DNA of 64,000 nucleotides from Halobacillus andaensis. GTDB taxonomy: Bacteria; Bacillota; Bacilli; Bacillales; Halobacillaceae. Under the pieces are notes generated by a model that searched no databases, was not told the DNA's origin, and saw only the letters and a program-made list of their open reading frames with translations. Made by a program: the position numbers and the translations under genes. Location of the stretch: assembly GCF_014636475.1 (NCBI RefSeq), contig NZ_BMEL01000002.1, positions 712,177-776,176 on the forward strand, in the 5' to 3' direction. Shown one piece after another: positions 1-9,207 of the stretch (the stretch's first letter is position 1; each line of letters begins with the position of its first letter).

Positions 1-796
1 ATAAGATGGCACCTGCATAGTAATTGGCTCGCTCGTTCGCATTTAATTCGGAGAAGAGCTGAAGCAGCCTGATATGGTACAAACTTCTCGTAACTCCTGT
101 TTTTTGAGCAGCGAGAAAGCCTTTAATAAGGTATTCGGGAACTACCTCTTCAACGAGTGTGGAATTTAAAGAATCAGAAAGGATGGTTTCGTCTCTCACT
201 GCTTTTAACATTTCACCACCCAGCGTGGATCGACAGCTCAGTAATTCTTTGTTTTCGCCAATTAAAACGTACTTTGTGTGAGATCCGGGCAGTATCATTA
301 GACCTTTTCCTTTAGGAGAAAGTTGTTTAAGGAGCCCGTAGGCTTCAACTTCTTCTCCTCTCATCACGTCATATTGATTAATCACACTTAGATTTTCTTC
401 TAAGGAATCAGCCACCACGTTTTTCATACCCGGAATGTAAAGACAAGGTATATTTAAGAATTCCTCAGTCTTTACAACTTGCACTTCTTTAATAAAATCA
501 TCTAATCGAGCCGGGGCCGTAATATGTGGCACTTCATGAATTCCTAAGTTTGAAGTAATCATTCCGGCCGCGACTATATACGAAATATCATGGGAGGAAA
601 TGGACTGCTGCTTAAGCAGTCGCTGAATTCCTTGCGCCAATTCTTGTTTTAACTTTTCGTTATGACCATCGATCGCTGTATTTCTTACGCCCACCTCTAG
701 TTTTATAGAAGTGATAATGGATACTTCCTTTTCATCTAGAAGACGAATTCGTGAATTTGTTGTTCCGGAATCTATTATGATAATGATATTTTTCAC
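1..796 (-). CDS. dgoK: 2-dehydro-3-deoxygalactonokinase, 3' end cut by window edge
   Basis: Phosphorylates 2-keto-3-deoxygalactonate to its 6-phosphate in the DeLey-Doudoroff galactonate route. The reverse strand reads open from a GTG at 796 to the edge. The N-terminus IIIIIDSGTTNSRIRLLD matches the ASKHA kinase phosphate-1 loop. An internal GLMILPGSHTKYVLI segment is the family's Pro-Gly-Ser-His-Thr-Lys motif. About 265 residues are visible, so only a short C-terminal part is missing. It starts 8 bases after the aldolase gene, so the two are almost certainly co-transcribed. The Shine-Dalgarno site is weak, which suggests translational coupling. Confidence 0.85.
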   Translation of the reverse strand, partial: MKNIIIIIDSGTTNSRIRLLDEKEVSIITSIKLEVGVRNTAIDGHNEKLKQELAQGIQRLLKQQSISSHDISYIVAAGMITSNLGIHEVPHITAPARLDDFIKEVQVVKTEEFLNIPCLYIPGMKNVVADSLEENLSVINQYDVMRGEEVEAYGLLKQLSPKGKGLMILPGSHTKYVLIGENKELLSCRSTLGGEMLKAVRDETILSDSLNSTLVEEVVPEYLIKGFLAAQKTGVTRSLYHIRLLQLFSELNANERANYYAGAIL

Positions 797-804
797 CCGC
801 TTCT

Positions 805-1443
805 TTAGTAAGTGTTAAATTGATCTCTTACCTGAATAAACTGCTCCGCTCTTGCTGTTATTTCATCAAAATTTCTATCAGCTATCAGTTGGCTGCTTAC
901 TAACGAACTGCCAATTCCAACGGAGTTCCAGTTTTTCTTAAAGTATCTCGCTGCGTTATCGACCGTAATGCCGCCCACTGCCATGACGTTTAAAAAGGGA
1001 AGGGGACCGTTTAAGTCCTTCGCAAAATTTTCACCGACCGAGGGGGCAGGAAATACTTTCACATGCTGCGCCCCATATTCGTAGGCAGTCAAAGCTTCTG
1101 TCGGAGACATAATGCCTGGTATAACAGGAATATTGTATCGGTTTCCTGTTTCTATCGTTTCTTTTTTTAAGGTGGGTGCTAAAAGAAAGTCTGCGCCTGC
1201 CCGAATGGATGCGCCTGCACTTTCACTATCAAGCACCGTGCCAGCTCCGACGACTAAATCATTGTAATTCTCTTTCATTTTGTTTATGCACGTTAATGCC
1301 CCGGGCGTGTTAAGTGTCACTTCGATCACCCGAATTCCGCCTTTATATAAACTTTTAACGATATCCTCGATATGTTCAGTGTTGTCCAGCCTGATGATAG
1401 CCACGATTTTCTCTTCATTTATCCGATCTAGTGTTCTTTTCAT
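805..1443 (-). CDS. dgoA: KDPG/KDPGal-type aldolase
   Basis: Class I aldolase splitting 2-keto-3-deoxy-6-phospho-sugar acids to pyruvate and glyceraldehyde 3-phosphate. The 212 residues form a full-length Eda/DgoA (beta/alpha)8 barrel. Visible residues are the catalytic Glu41 in VIEVTLNT, the GAGTVL phosphate/pyruvate site near 67-72, and the Schiff-base Lys129 in HVKVFPA. Sequence alone does not separate KDPG from KDPGal specificity. The adjacent galactonokinase and the GH2 gene favour galactose or galactonate catabolism. It lies in a minus-strand operon with the GH2 gene upstream. Confidence 0.88.
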   Translation of the reverse strand: MKRTLDRINEEKIVAIIRLDNTEHIEDIVKSLYKGGIRVIEVTLNTPGALTCINKMKENYNDLVVGAGTVLDSESAGASIRAGADFLLAPTLKKETIETGNRYNIPVIPGIMSPTEALTAYEYGAQHVKVFPAPSVGENFAKDLNGPLPFLNVMAVGGITVDNAARYFKKNWNSVGIGSSLVSSQLIADRNFDEITARAEQFIQVRDQFNTY

Positions 1444-1480
1444 TCACTCACTTCCTGCCTATCAAAGTGTTATCTGTTTC

Positions 1481-4255
1481 TCATTCTTTAACCGTTACCT
1501 TTTTCTGAGATAGATTATGGATCATGCCTTTTAAAATATATTGGGCGATTGGGGAAGAGGAAAGGCTTTCTTTTATTTTCCATGTCGTCGTTAAAATCTT
1601 TCCCTCTCCATATTTTTGCTCTATCAATGTACCGCCATTTTGTCCGAGCCATCCCTGGAAATACCCGGATATAACGTCAGCACTTTCTGCAATGGACGGG
1701 TTTCCGAACATATGAATTGTACGGTTATTACTATTTTTCTTATAGTCTGTAAACGGAATGACGTAGTCTGGGAACATCCCCTCAAATTCCCATCCCATTT
1801 CTGTTCTTAGAGGTAGATCACCAAACCATTCTTTATCCACGTAATTCATGGATGAAGCTCTGGCCCAGCTTTCACCTAAATCTAATTTTCTAAATGTATA
1901 CATACTTTTTTCTTTTATCTTATCTCCTTCTTCTGCCAGAAAAATGACTTGGCCTCCTTTTTTCGCATGATTGAGTAATTTGTCATCCAAATAATCTGAG
2001 ATAATAGTGGAGGAATTGGAAATCTCCTCTTGAGGCTGAGAAAATCCTGCTTCCATAAGTGTGTTTTTAAAATTCTCGTCCTTAACATCAACAAACATAT
2101 TTAAATCTTCTATTTCCAAGGAGGGAGTGAAGGTTAATTCTTCTTCATTTTTCGCCACCCTCACACCGTTCACGAAAAGCTCTAACTTCAACCAAAAAAA
2201 CACAGGTTTCTCTATCTCTGGCACTTCAAATTCAATTGCATTCTTATGAGTAGTCAAATTATGCGATACTAACAGTTCTGACTCACCAGATTGTACTTCC
2301 TCCTGATTTTCCTTTACAATTGACCACTTCACTTGTGCAGGTTCTTCCCTCTTAAGATCGGCAAGTAAAAACAAATCTATGGATACGAGATCTCCCTGCC
2401 AGTAATTATGAGTCGGCAGCTCAGCAAATATTCCATTTGCCCCATTAAAATCAATTAGATTTTCAAAGCCTTCTTTCGGCTCACGCATAAAATCCAGCCA
2501 TCCGTTTGTTTCCCATTCAATATCGGTAAATTCTGTGACGACATACCCTGCCATTTCTGACTGTTTACGCATTTCTTCTATTAACGCTTTAGTCGCTCGA
2601 AACATTCTTCTTTGAGATAAAACGGCCAGCTTTTCATAGTTTTGAAAAGCTTTGGATATCCCGAATTTATCGAAGTTTTGGAATAGAGTGGAGGGCCTTT
2701 TATAATCATCTTGATGCGTCTGTTCACCCTGATTCACAAACCACCAGGGCTCTGCCCCATTGTAAAAGCTCTTCAGCTTATCAACGTCTGGAAGCCCCCA
2801 CACCCCAAACTCTGATACGATCTGCGGCTCGTTATCCGATTGAAAACCTGGCACAAAGTTTTTGTCAGGTTCGCCAATAATGTGTGAGTGTACGTCTTCC
2901 TTCCATTGGTTATGTTGTTCCGGCAAAACAAAATATCGATGATAATCGTTGATGTCCGTTTGAATATGGGACCATCCACTGTTATCACAAACTAATCTTG
3001 TGGGATCCCATTTTTTCACAAGTTCGTAGGATTGCTGCACATGTGCTTGCTTTTCTTTGTCATTATCGAGGTCCCATTCGAGTCCCCATTCCTCGTTATA
3101 CACGGACCATATAATAATAGAAGGGTGGTTGTAATCACGCGTAATCATATCTTTTAAACCTTGAATAAATCTTCTTCTTGCCTGAGGCGTCCACTTCACG
3201 TAATTCGGTGGTTCTGCCCAAATCAGCATACCGAGGCGATCGGCCCAATATAAGTAACGTGGAAGTTCTACTTTGATATGCTTTCTTAATAAATTAAATC
3301 CCATCTCCTTAGCTAATTCTATTTCCTTAATGATCGTCTCATCAGAATCAGCTATGTATATAGTGTCTGGATAGAACGCCTGGTCTAAAGCCCCCCGAAT
3401 AAAAATTTTCTCATTATTTAAGTACAATTCGTTGTTGTGCTGTTCGATTTTACGAAAACCGAAAGTTGTAGTGGAGCTGTCTTTACTTCCTTCCAGCAAG
3501 CTAATTTTCAACTCATATAAATAAGGGAGGGACGGCTCCCAAACTTTTATCCCCGGCACCTTAATGTGACAAGTAACCTTATGGTTTTCCACTTTAATGT
3601 CTTCCATTAAAACGGTGCCGGAAAAATGCTCGCCTTGTGACCATTTTTCTAACCCCAAGCTGTGAGGAGCGATGGAATAGTGAAAGCCTGTTATTGACTG
3701 GTCATTCGTTTCACCCTCTAAGAGAAAAGATAATTCCAGTCGTTCCTCATCGACTATAGGAGTTAGAAAAACTTCTGAAATATATGGCGCAGGTCGTTCT
3801 TCGATAAAAACATCCTGCCATATACCGCTCACTCTTGTGTACCAGCTGCCTTGTTTACCAATTGGAATTTCAGCATTATCAGCCGGGTCATAAACTCTCA
3901 CAATTAAGCTGTTTTTTTCTTCTATTAAATCCTTATTAATCCTAAATTCAAAAGGAGTAAATCCTCCTTCATGGGATCCGATCTTATTTCCGTTCCACCA
4001 GACATCTGCCTGGTAATCGACAGCCTGAAAACATATAAACAGCTCGTTTTCATCAGAGCAAGATACATCATCTATGCGCTTTTGATACCAAGCTGCCCCT
4101 TTATAATCGAGATACTTTTCATCTTGCTGCCAAATGTGAGGGACAGTGATTATTTCACTCTCCCCAATCCCCTTATGCCATAATTCTGTTTCGCCTTTAT
4201 TTAATGGGTCAATTTTGAAATCCCATTGACCTGATAACGTCATTTGATTTCTCAT
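1481..4255 (-). CDS. Glycoside hydrolase family 2 (beta-galactosidase/beta-glucuronidase-like)
   Basis: Cytoplasmic exo-glycosidase of 924 residues with no signal peptide. The order is an N-terminal jelly-roll sugar-binding domain (TLSGQWDFKID), an Ig-like domain, then the TIM barrel. The acid/base pair Asn-Glu is in IIWSVYNEEWG near residue 387, and the nucleophile Glu in IVSEFGVWG near 482. About 350 further residues follow. Genes for a sugar ABC importer lie just upstream and a KDGal kinase/aldolase pair downstream, so it probably splits an imported galactoside or uronide oligosaccharide. The exact linkage cannot be read from sequence. Confidence 0.85.
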   Translation of the reverse strand: MRNQMTLSGQWDFKIDPLNKGETELWHKGIGESEIITVPHIWQQDEKYLDYKGAAWYQKRIDDVSCSDENELFICFQAVDYQADVWWNGNKIGSHEGGFTPFEFRINKDLIEEKNSLIVRVYDPADNAEIPIGKQGSWYTRVSGIWQDVFIEERPAPYISEVFLTPIVDEERLELSFLLEGETNDQSITGFHYSIAPHSLGLEKWSQGEHFSGTVLMEDIKVENHKVTCHIKVPGIKVWEPSLPYLYELKISLLEGSKDSSTTTFGFRKIEQHNNELYLNNEKIFIRGALDQAFYPDTIYIADSDETIIKEIELAKEMGFNLLRKHIKVELPRYLYWADRLGMLIWAEPPNYVKWTPQARRRFIQGLKDMITRDYNHPSIIIWSVYNEEWGLEWDLDNDKEKQAHVQQSYELVKKWDPTRLVCDNSGWSHIQTDINDYHRYFVLPEQHNQWKEDVHSHIIGEPDKNFVPGFQSDNEPQIVSEFGVWGLPDVDKLKSFYNGAEPWWFVNQGEQTHQDDYKRPSTLFQNFDKFGISKAFQNYEKLAVLSQRRMFRATKALIEEMRKQSEMAGYVVTEFTDIEWETNGWLDFMREPKEGFENLIDFNGANGIFAELPTHNYWQGDLVSIDLFLLADLKREEPAQVKWSIVKENQEEVQSGESELLVSHNLTTHKNAIEFEVPEIEKPVFFWLKLELFVNGVRVAKNEEELTFTPSLEIEDLNMFVDVKDENFKNTLMEAGFSQPQEEISNSSTIISDYLDDKLLNHAKKGGQVIFLAEEGDKIKEKSMYTFRKLDLGESWARASSMNYVDKEWFGDLPLRTEMGWEFEGMFPDYVIPFTDYKKNSNNRTIHMFGNPSIAESADVISGYFQGWLGQNGGTLIEQKYGEGKILTTTWKIKESLSSSPIAQYILKGMIHNLSQKKVTVKE

Positions 4256-4273
4256 AGAATCGATTCCTTTCTG

Positions 4274-5110
4274 CTACTTAATCCCAGTCATAGCAATCCC
4301 TTGAATAATGTGTTTTTGGAATAAAATGAATACAATGATCGCTGGTACACTAGCTAATGTGTTAACAGCCATCGGAATCATAAGTTCCGAAGAAAATGAA
4401 CTTTGGAAGGTCGGAATAGCCACTGGAAGAGTAAACATAGATTCACTATTTACAGCCAGGAAGGGCCATAAGAAGTCATTCCACGACATAATAAAGGTAA
4501 AGATACCTAGCGCAGCCATACTTGACCGGGATAAGGGAAGGAATATTTTCCAGTAGATTTTCAGCAAACCCGCACCGTCCATTTTTGCTGCTTCCATTAG
4601 TTCATTTGGTACTCCATCATAGAATTGCTTTAATAAAAAGACACCTAACGGCATAGCTAAGTTCGGCAGAATCAAAGCACTATAGGTATTCACTATATTC
4701 AACTCGATCATGATTTGAAATAATGGAACGATCATGGCTTCAATCGGTACCATTAACCCTGCAATGATGAGCCAGAAAATTAAATTTCGCCCCACAAATC
4801 TCAGCCTGGACAAGGCAAAAGCAGCTAAAGAGGTCAGCAGTAATGTTAATACCGTCGTAATCGAAGCGACAAAAAAGCTGTTAAAGGTCCATCTCCAAAT
4901 CATCGCATTTTCTAATACGTACTCGTAATTCGCCCATGTGAAAGGAGGTGTGAATAGCTCACTAATAATGGTGACGGATTCACCTCTAGGAGTTATGGAA
5001 GTAATAAACATCCATACGATAGGAATTAACCAGGCGGCTATAAATAGATAGCTGAATATATAGAGTAATTTCCGACTTACGTTCATCTTTTTCCTCTTGC
5101 GTGCTGTCAT
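4274..5110 (-). CDS. Sugar ABC transporter permease, MalG type
   Basis: Inner-membrane permease of a CUT1-type sugar importer, 278 residues with about six membrane spans. The EAA loop, EAAKMDGAGLLKIYWKIFLP near residues 172-191, docks the ATPase. The start is supported by GGGGGAG upstream of the ATG. It follows the MalF-type permease by 11 bases. No ATPase gene lies in the visible operon. In Bacillaceae CUT1 importers are often energised by a shared MsmX-type ATPase encoded elsewhere, so that is the likely arrangement here. Confidence 0.92.
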   Translation of the reverse strand: MTARKRKKMNVSRKLLYIFSYLFIAAWLIPIVWMFITSITPRGESVTIISELFTPPFTWANYEYVLENAMIWRWTFNSFFVASITTVLTLLLTSLAAFALSRLRFVGRNLIFWLIIAGLMVPIEAMIVPLFQIMIELNIVNTYSALILPNLAMPLGVFLLKQFYDGVPNELMEAAKMDGAGLLKIYWKIFLPLSRSSMAALGIFTFIMSWNDFLWPFLAVNSESMFTLPVAIPTFQSSFSSELMIPMAVNTLASVPAIIVFILFQKHIIQGIAMTGIK

Positions 5111-5121
5111 TAATCTCCCCC

Positions 5122-6003
5122 CTATTCCTGTTTCCCTGTGAAGAATTTAAATTGAATGATTGCGACAAGAATGGTAATAGCGAACAATACGTAAGACATG
5201 GATGAAGCTACTCCCATATCTTGTTCAACAAAGCCTTTTTCGTAGATGTACTGTACCAACGGTCTAGTTGAACTTCCCGGACCACCTTCTGTCATCAAAT
5301 ATGGCTGTCCAAATAATTTGAATGAATTAATCGTTTGCAAAACGACGATAAGTAAAATGACATTCTTTAACGAAGGCAATGTAATCGAAAAGAACGTGCG
5401 GACCGGGCCGGCACCATCAATCTGGGCAGCCTCATAATGCTCTTTTGGTATTTCCTGAAGTCCCGCTAAGAACAGAACCATATTAAAACCTAACGTCCAC
5501 CATACCGTAGCAATTAAAATCGACATCCAGGCAAGATTCGGTTCATTCAGCCAAAATATCTCCTGCTGTACTCCGAATTTCTGTAGTATAGAGTTCATAA
5601 GACCTGTGTATGGCTGAAAAATGAACACCCAGATACTCGCCATTACAGAAATAGAAAGAATGAATGGGAGGAAAAATCCCGCCCGCAAGAAAACGGTTCC
5701 TTTTAATCCACTATTTACAATCAGCGCGACAAGCAGCCCCAGAATGATTAACACGGGAGTTGAAATCAATACGAAGTACAACGTATTCCCAAGAGCCTCC
5801 CAGAAGTAGCCATCCGATAACATCGTTTTATAATTTTTCAAACCAACAAATTCAGGGTCTAAACCGAACTTCCATTCACTGAGGCTTATCTTCATTCCTT
5901 TTATAATCGGATAGACCATAAACATTCCATATATCATTAAAAAGGGAGCTAGAAATAAATAAGCAGCCAGATGGTCTCCTTTTTTGCTGAAAAGGTCCTT
6001 CAT
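5122..6003 (-). CDS. Sugar ABC transporter permease, MalF type
   Basis: Partner permease of the importer, 293 residues from the ATG at 6003, which follows a strong AAGGAGGCG. An upstream in-frame ATG at 6042 has no such site. There are about six membrane helices, and an EAA loop (YEAAQIDGAGPVRTFFSITL) in the C-terminal half. It sits between the binding-protein gene and the MalG-type permease, the standard order for CUT1 systems. Confidence 0.92.
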   Translation of the reverse strand: MKDLFSKKGDHLAAYLFLAPFLMIYGMFMVYPIIKGMKISLSEWKFGLDPEFVGLKNYKTMLSDGYFWEALGNTLYFVLISTPVLIILGLLVALIVNSGLKGTVFLRAGFFLPFILSISVMASIWVFIFQPYTGLMNSILQKFGVQQEIFWLNEPNLAWMSILIATVWWTLGFNMVLFLAGLQEIPKEHYEAAQIDGAGPVRTFFSITLPSLKNVILLIVVLQTINSFKLFGQPYLMTEGGPGSSTRPLVQYIYEKGFVEQDMGVASSMSYVLFAITILVAIIQFKFFTGKQE

Positions 6004-6075
6004 GTAATTCGCCTCCTTAAAAAGAAAGGGGGCCCTTATCAAAGACCACCCTTCTTTTATTGCTTCCGTTCTCCT

Positions 6076-7356
6076 TTATTCAGAAAGGATATTATTTACT
6101 TCTTGTTCCATCATCTCTAACGTTTCTTCTTCATTTGTTTGTCCACTTGTGAAAGTAGAGAGCTGATCAGCAAGCGCATCATTGATTGCTGTGATATTTT
6201 CATTGCTCGGAGTAAAACTTACGTAATCTGTGAGTTCTGCGTAATCTTTGCGGTATTCCAATTCTTGAAATTCTTCAGACTCTACAACCGATGATTTACT
6301 TGGAACATGGCCAGCTTCTCCCCAGGTCGCAGCATTTTCAGCGATCCAATCTGAAAATTGAATAGCGGCTTCGCGTTTTTCATCAGCCTGATCTTGTTTT
6401 GTCGGCAATACAAAGGAGTGAGAATCTCCCCAAGTCGCTTCTTCTTCATACATATTAGGAATAGGCAGTGCTACAAAGTCCAAATCATCATTTTGCTCAA
6501 GGACTCCAGTCATCCATACACCATTAATGTGAACGCCGGCATTTCCAGATTGAAAAATCTCTCCACCATCTTGAATATTTTTCGGCCACAACTCTTCCTC
6601 AGTAAGACTTCCCATATAGCTTAGAGCTTCAAGTCCTTCTTCATTATTAAAAGCGGCCTCCGTACCTTCTTCGTTTAATAGTTCTCCACCCATTTGACTA
6701 TACAGCGTCCACCAAATGCGCAATGGAGAATATCCACTGGAAGTTGCTGAAAGAGGGAACACATCATCTTCAGTATTTTCTTGAATTTGTGTTAGAAAAT
6801 CTTTAAATCCTTCTGCTCCTTCTCCTACCTCAGGCATCCCATCATCATTTAAGACGCCAGCCTCATCTAAAATGGTTTTATTAGCAAACATAATCAAGGC
6901 GTGTGTGTCCAAAGGAACACCGTAATGTTCATCGTCGATCATCGTAGCGTTTACAATGTTCTCGTTATACGTATCCCAGTCAATTCCCGCTTCTTCTGCA
7001 GGTCCTTCTATGCTTTCAATTAAATTAGCGGATTGCAGTTCGGCTATTCTTGAAGCGTGAGCAATAGCAATATCAGGGGCTTGATTAGATGTAACAGAAG
7101 TACGGAACTTTGTATAATACTCATCATCCGTTACGGTTAAGTAGTCGACTTCCACATCTTCATGCTCCTCGTTAAAGTCCGAAATCATCGACTTCATAAA
7201 ATCTGCATCTCCTCCGCTAAACGGAGCCCAAAAGCTTAATTCAGTGACCCCCGATTCGCTGCTTCCTTCAGATGATTCGTCGTTCCCATTCGAACAACCA
7301 GAAATGAAAAGCAGTGTAGAAGCCAACATAAAAATGAATACGGTTACATTTTTCAT
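6076..7356 (-). CDS. Extracellular sugar-binding lipoprotein of ABC importer
   Basis: Solute-binding protein of 426 residues. The signal peptide ends in a lipobox LFISGCSNG, with the lipidated Cys near residue 21. The mature part is acidic (many Glu/Asp), which fits a salt-tolerant organism. It is the first gene of the minus-strand sugar operon, preceded by a GGGGAGG Shine-Dalgarno site. The fold type (family 1 binding protein, GFKDFLTQIQ and IHINGVWM segments) is typical of oligosaccharide importers. The ligand is not determinable from sequence. Confidence 0.9.
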   Translation of the reverse strand: MKNVTVFIFMLASTLLFISGCSNGNDESSEGSSESGVTELSFWAPFSGGDADFMKSMISDFNEEHEDVEVDYLTVTDDEYYTKFRTSVTSNQAPDIAIAHASRIAELQSANLIESIEGPAEEAGIDWDTYNENIVNATMIDDEHYGVPLDTHALIMFANKTILDEAGVLNDDGMPEVGEGAEGFKDFLTQIQENTEDDVFPLSATSSGYSPLRIWWTLYSQMGGELLNEEGTEAAFNNEEGLEALSYMGSLTEEELWPKNIQDGGEIFQSGNAGVHINGVWMTGVLEQNDDLDFVALPIPNMYEEEATWGDSHSFVLPTKQDQADEKREAAIQFSDWIAENAATWGEAGHVPSKSSVVESEEFQELEYRKDYAELTDYVSFTPSNENITAINDALADQLSTFTSGQTNEEETLEMMEQEVNNILSE

Positions 7357-7442
7357 CTAAAAAATCCTCCCCTTGTTTTAGTATAGGGTTATTATTACAT
7401 AAAAAATGATAATAAATCAATGGAAATTTGTCAGATATTTTA

Positions 7443-7459
7443 GTTTTATTAAATAAAAC
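7443..7459. promoter_or_regulatory. Perfect palindrome, candidate operator of the divergent sugar-operon regulator
   Basis: GTTTTATTAAATAAAAC reads 8-1-8 as a perfect inverted repeat midway between the divergent binding-protein and ArsR-type genes. A second inverted pair, AGTAAT...ATTACT, lies at 7514-7534 next to the regulator start. Both fit winged-helix dimer sites. Function is inferred from position only. Confidence 0.4.
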
Positions 7460-7564
7460 ATTGGTTTAAAGCGATTTATTAAAAATAAAATCTTTTTTTA
7501 CTTGAAAAAAAGTAGTAATTATAAGATGATTACTTAAAATAGAGTAATAATAGGAGAGTGAAAA

Positions 7565-8473
7565 ATGAGAACACTTGAATTATCCCTAAAAGAAGCTATA
7601 GAAGTTTGTAAAGCTTTAGGAAATGACCATCGTATGGACATTCTTAAACTGTTGAGTGAAGGTCCGAAAAACGTCAATGATTTGTCGGCGTCATTAGAAA
7701 TTCCTTTTTCCTCAACAGCTACCAATGTAAATAAGTTAGAAGATGCAAACTTAATTTCTACAGAAAAGGTTCCCGGCAGAGGATCTCAAAAAGTGAGTTC
7801 AAAAAAATTTGATAGAATCATCATTAATTTAAGGAATAAAGAAGAGCCTATTCCCAATTTATTCAGATACGAATTACCGGTAGGGGAATTCGTCAATTGC
7901 AAGGTGGAGCCAACGTGCGGTCTATTAAGTGAGAATGGAATCATTCATGTGGAAGATGAACCCCGCTCTTTTTATGAACCAGAAAGAAAAAATGCACAAC
8001 TCATATGGTTCAGATCGGGATATATCGACTATCATTTCCCGAACCGAATCCCGGATGAAGTGACTGTGGAAGAACTCAATTTCTCAGCGGAGTTATGTTC
8101 GGAAGCCACTTATTATAAAAATGACTGGCCATCAGATATCTCATGTGTCATAAACGACATAGATATAGGGTATTGGACAAGCCCTGGAGACTTCGGAGGG
8201 GTACGTGGGAATTTAACGCCTTACTGGTGGGGGACAAACAATACGCAATATGGCGTGTTAAAAAACTGGAAAGTTAATCAAGAGGGTACCTTTGTAGATG
8301 GAGAAAAAGTTTCAAATGTGACGATCGAAGAACTAAACCTACAAAACAACCCTTACATTTCAATACGGTTAGAAGCGAAGAAAGAAGCAGTAAACTCAGG
8401 TGGATTAAATGTATTTGGTTCAAAATTCGGGAATTATGACCAAGACTTAGTGTTAGAGATTTCATACAAATAA
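7565..8473 (+). CDS. ArsR-type winged-helix transcriptional regulator with large C-terminal domain
   Basis: 302 residues. The N-terminal 80 or so form an ArsR-like winged helix (ALGNDHRMDILKLLSEGPKN then VNDLSASLEIPFSSTATNVN). The remaining 220 residues are an all-beta-looking region rich in Trp and Tyr, unlike the short metal-sensing ArsR proteins. It may be an effector or sugar-sensing domain. The gene is divergent from the sugar operon with 208 bases between them, so it is the likely operon regulator. AGGAGAG precedes the ATG. Confidence 0.75.
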   Translation: MRTLELSLKEAIEVCKALGNDHRMDILKLLSEGPKNVNDLSASLEIPFSSTATNVNKLEDANLISTEKVPGRGSQKVSSKKFDRIIINLRNKEEPIPNLFRYELPVGEFVNCKVEPTCGLLSENGIIHVEDEPRSFYEPERKNAQLIWFRSGYIDYHFPNRIPDEVTVEELNFSAELCSEATYYKNDWPSDISCVINDIDIGYWTSPGDFGGVRGNLTPYWWGTNNTQYGVLKNWKVNQEGTFVDGEKVSNVTIEELNLQNNPYISIRLEAKKEAVNSGGLNVFGSKFGNYDQDLVLEISYK

Positions 8474-8517
8474 AACAGTGGAGATTGTTTATTAGAGTTT
8501 AACTTAGGCTGATTTCT

Positions 8518-8925
8518 TTGAAGAAAAAACTGATAATGTTTATAAGCGTGGCTGGATTAGTCATTATGGTACTGGCCATGATTTTTCAATCTCATGAAAG
8601 TGCAGGTAATCCCACAGCAAAAGAGATAGTAAGCGAGAACCCCGACGCCGACATCCTTAAGCTCGATGGATTGATCTATACCAATGTTTCTGACAGAGAG
8701 TGGATTAAAGACAATGACTACACCAAAAACAAGGCTATTGGAGAAGTGAAAAAACAAACAACGAACACGTGGTGGTATCGAAACTTGTATGCGTCAAAGC
8801 TTCCAAAAGGCACAAAGATCTATTCAGTCAATGACAGAGAGTACTCAAAAGGGGATGCTCCTGCCTTTATTATGGTAGAGAAAAATGATGAAGAGGCCAT
8901 CTACCAGTCTTTAGTTGAAGGATAA
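8518..8925 (+). CDS. Small membrane-anchored or secreted protein of unknown function
   Basis: 135 residues from a TTG start. An ATG at 8536 would remove the positively charged MKKK start of the signal region, so TTG is preferred, although the ribosome site is weak. One N-terminal hydrophobic helix (residues 4-23) is followed by a polar domain beginning NPTAKEIVSENPDADI and containing a WW pair. No Cys lipobox is seen. I do not recognise a characterised family. Confidence 0.6.
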   Translation: MKKKLIMFISVAGLVIMVLAMIFQSHESAGNPTAKEIVSENPDADILKLDGLIYTNVSDREWIKDNDYTKNKAIGEVKKQTTNTWWYRNLYASKLPKGTKIYSVNDREYSKGDAPAFIMVEKNDEEAIYQSLVEG

Positions 8926-9058
8926 TTCCATGAAAGGAGAACAGAAAAAAGTAACTATCTGAAGCAGAGCAAGACGGAAAGTCTGTCTGCTCGTGAGAAG
9001 AGAGGACTATTTTTCGGTAGGGGCAGGCCAATGGTTTCATTTAAACTACATTATCGCG

Positions 9059-9181
9059 AAGGGTTTTAGGAAATGGCGACACTCCTACGGGAGAGACGAA
9101 TAAGGTGTGACCCCGGAAGGCGTTAGCCTGAGGAGGCACACCATTCGCCCGTGGAAAGGGAGTCGTTTCCTAAAACCCTTT
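9059..9181. repeat. Intergenic palindromic repeat element
   Basis: About 120 bases with outer arms GGGTTTTAGGAAA and TTTCCTAAAACCC and inner arms GACGAATAAGGTGTG and CACACCATTCG. The whole element folds into one long interrupted hairpin. It lies between convergent genes. It resembles the dispersed palindromes of Bacillaceae genomes, but no second copy is in this window. Confidence 0.6.
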
Positions 9182-9207
9182 TCTCTATCGAGAATATAAG
9201 CTTTTTT

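Noticed and set aside
1280..1513. Plus-strand frame over the aldolase start
   Set aside because: Shadow of the aldolase and GH2 coding strands; no support.
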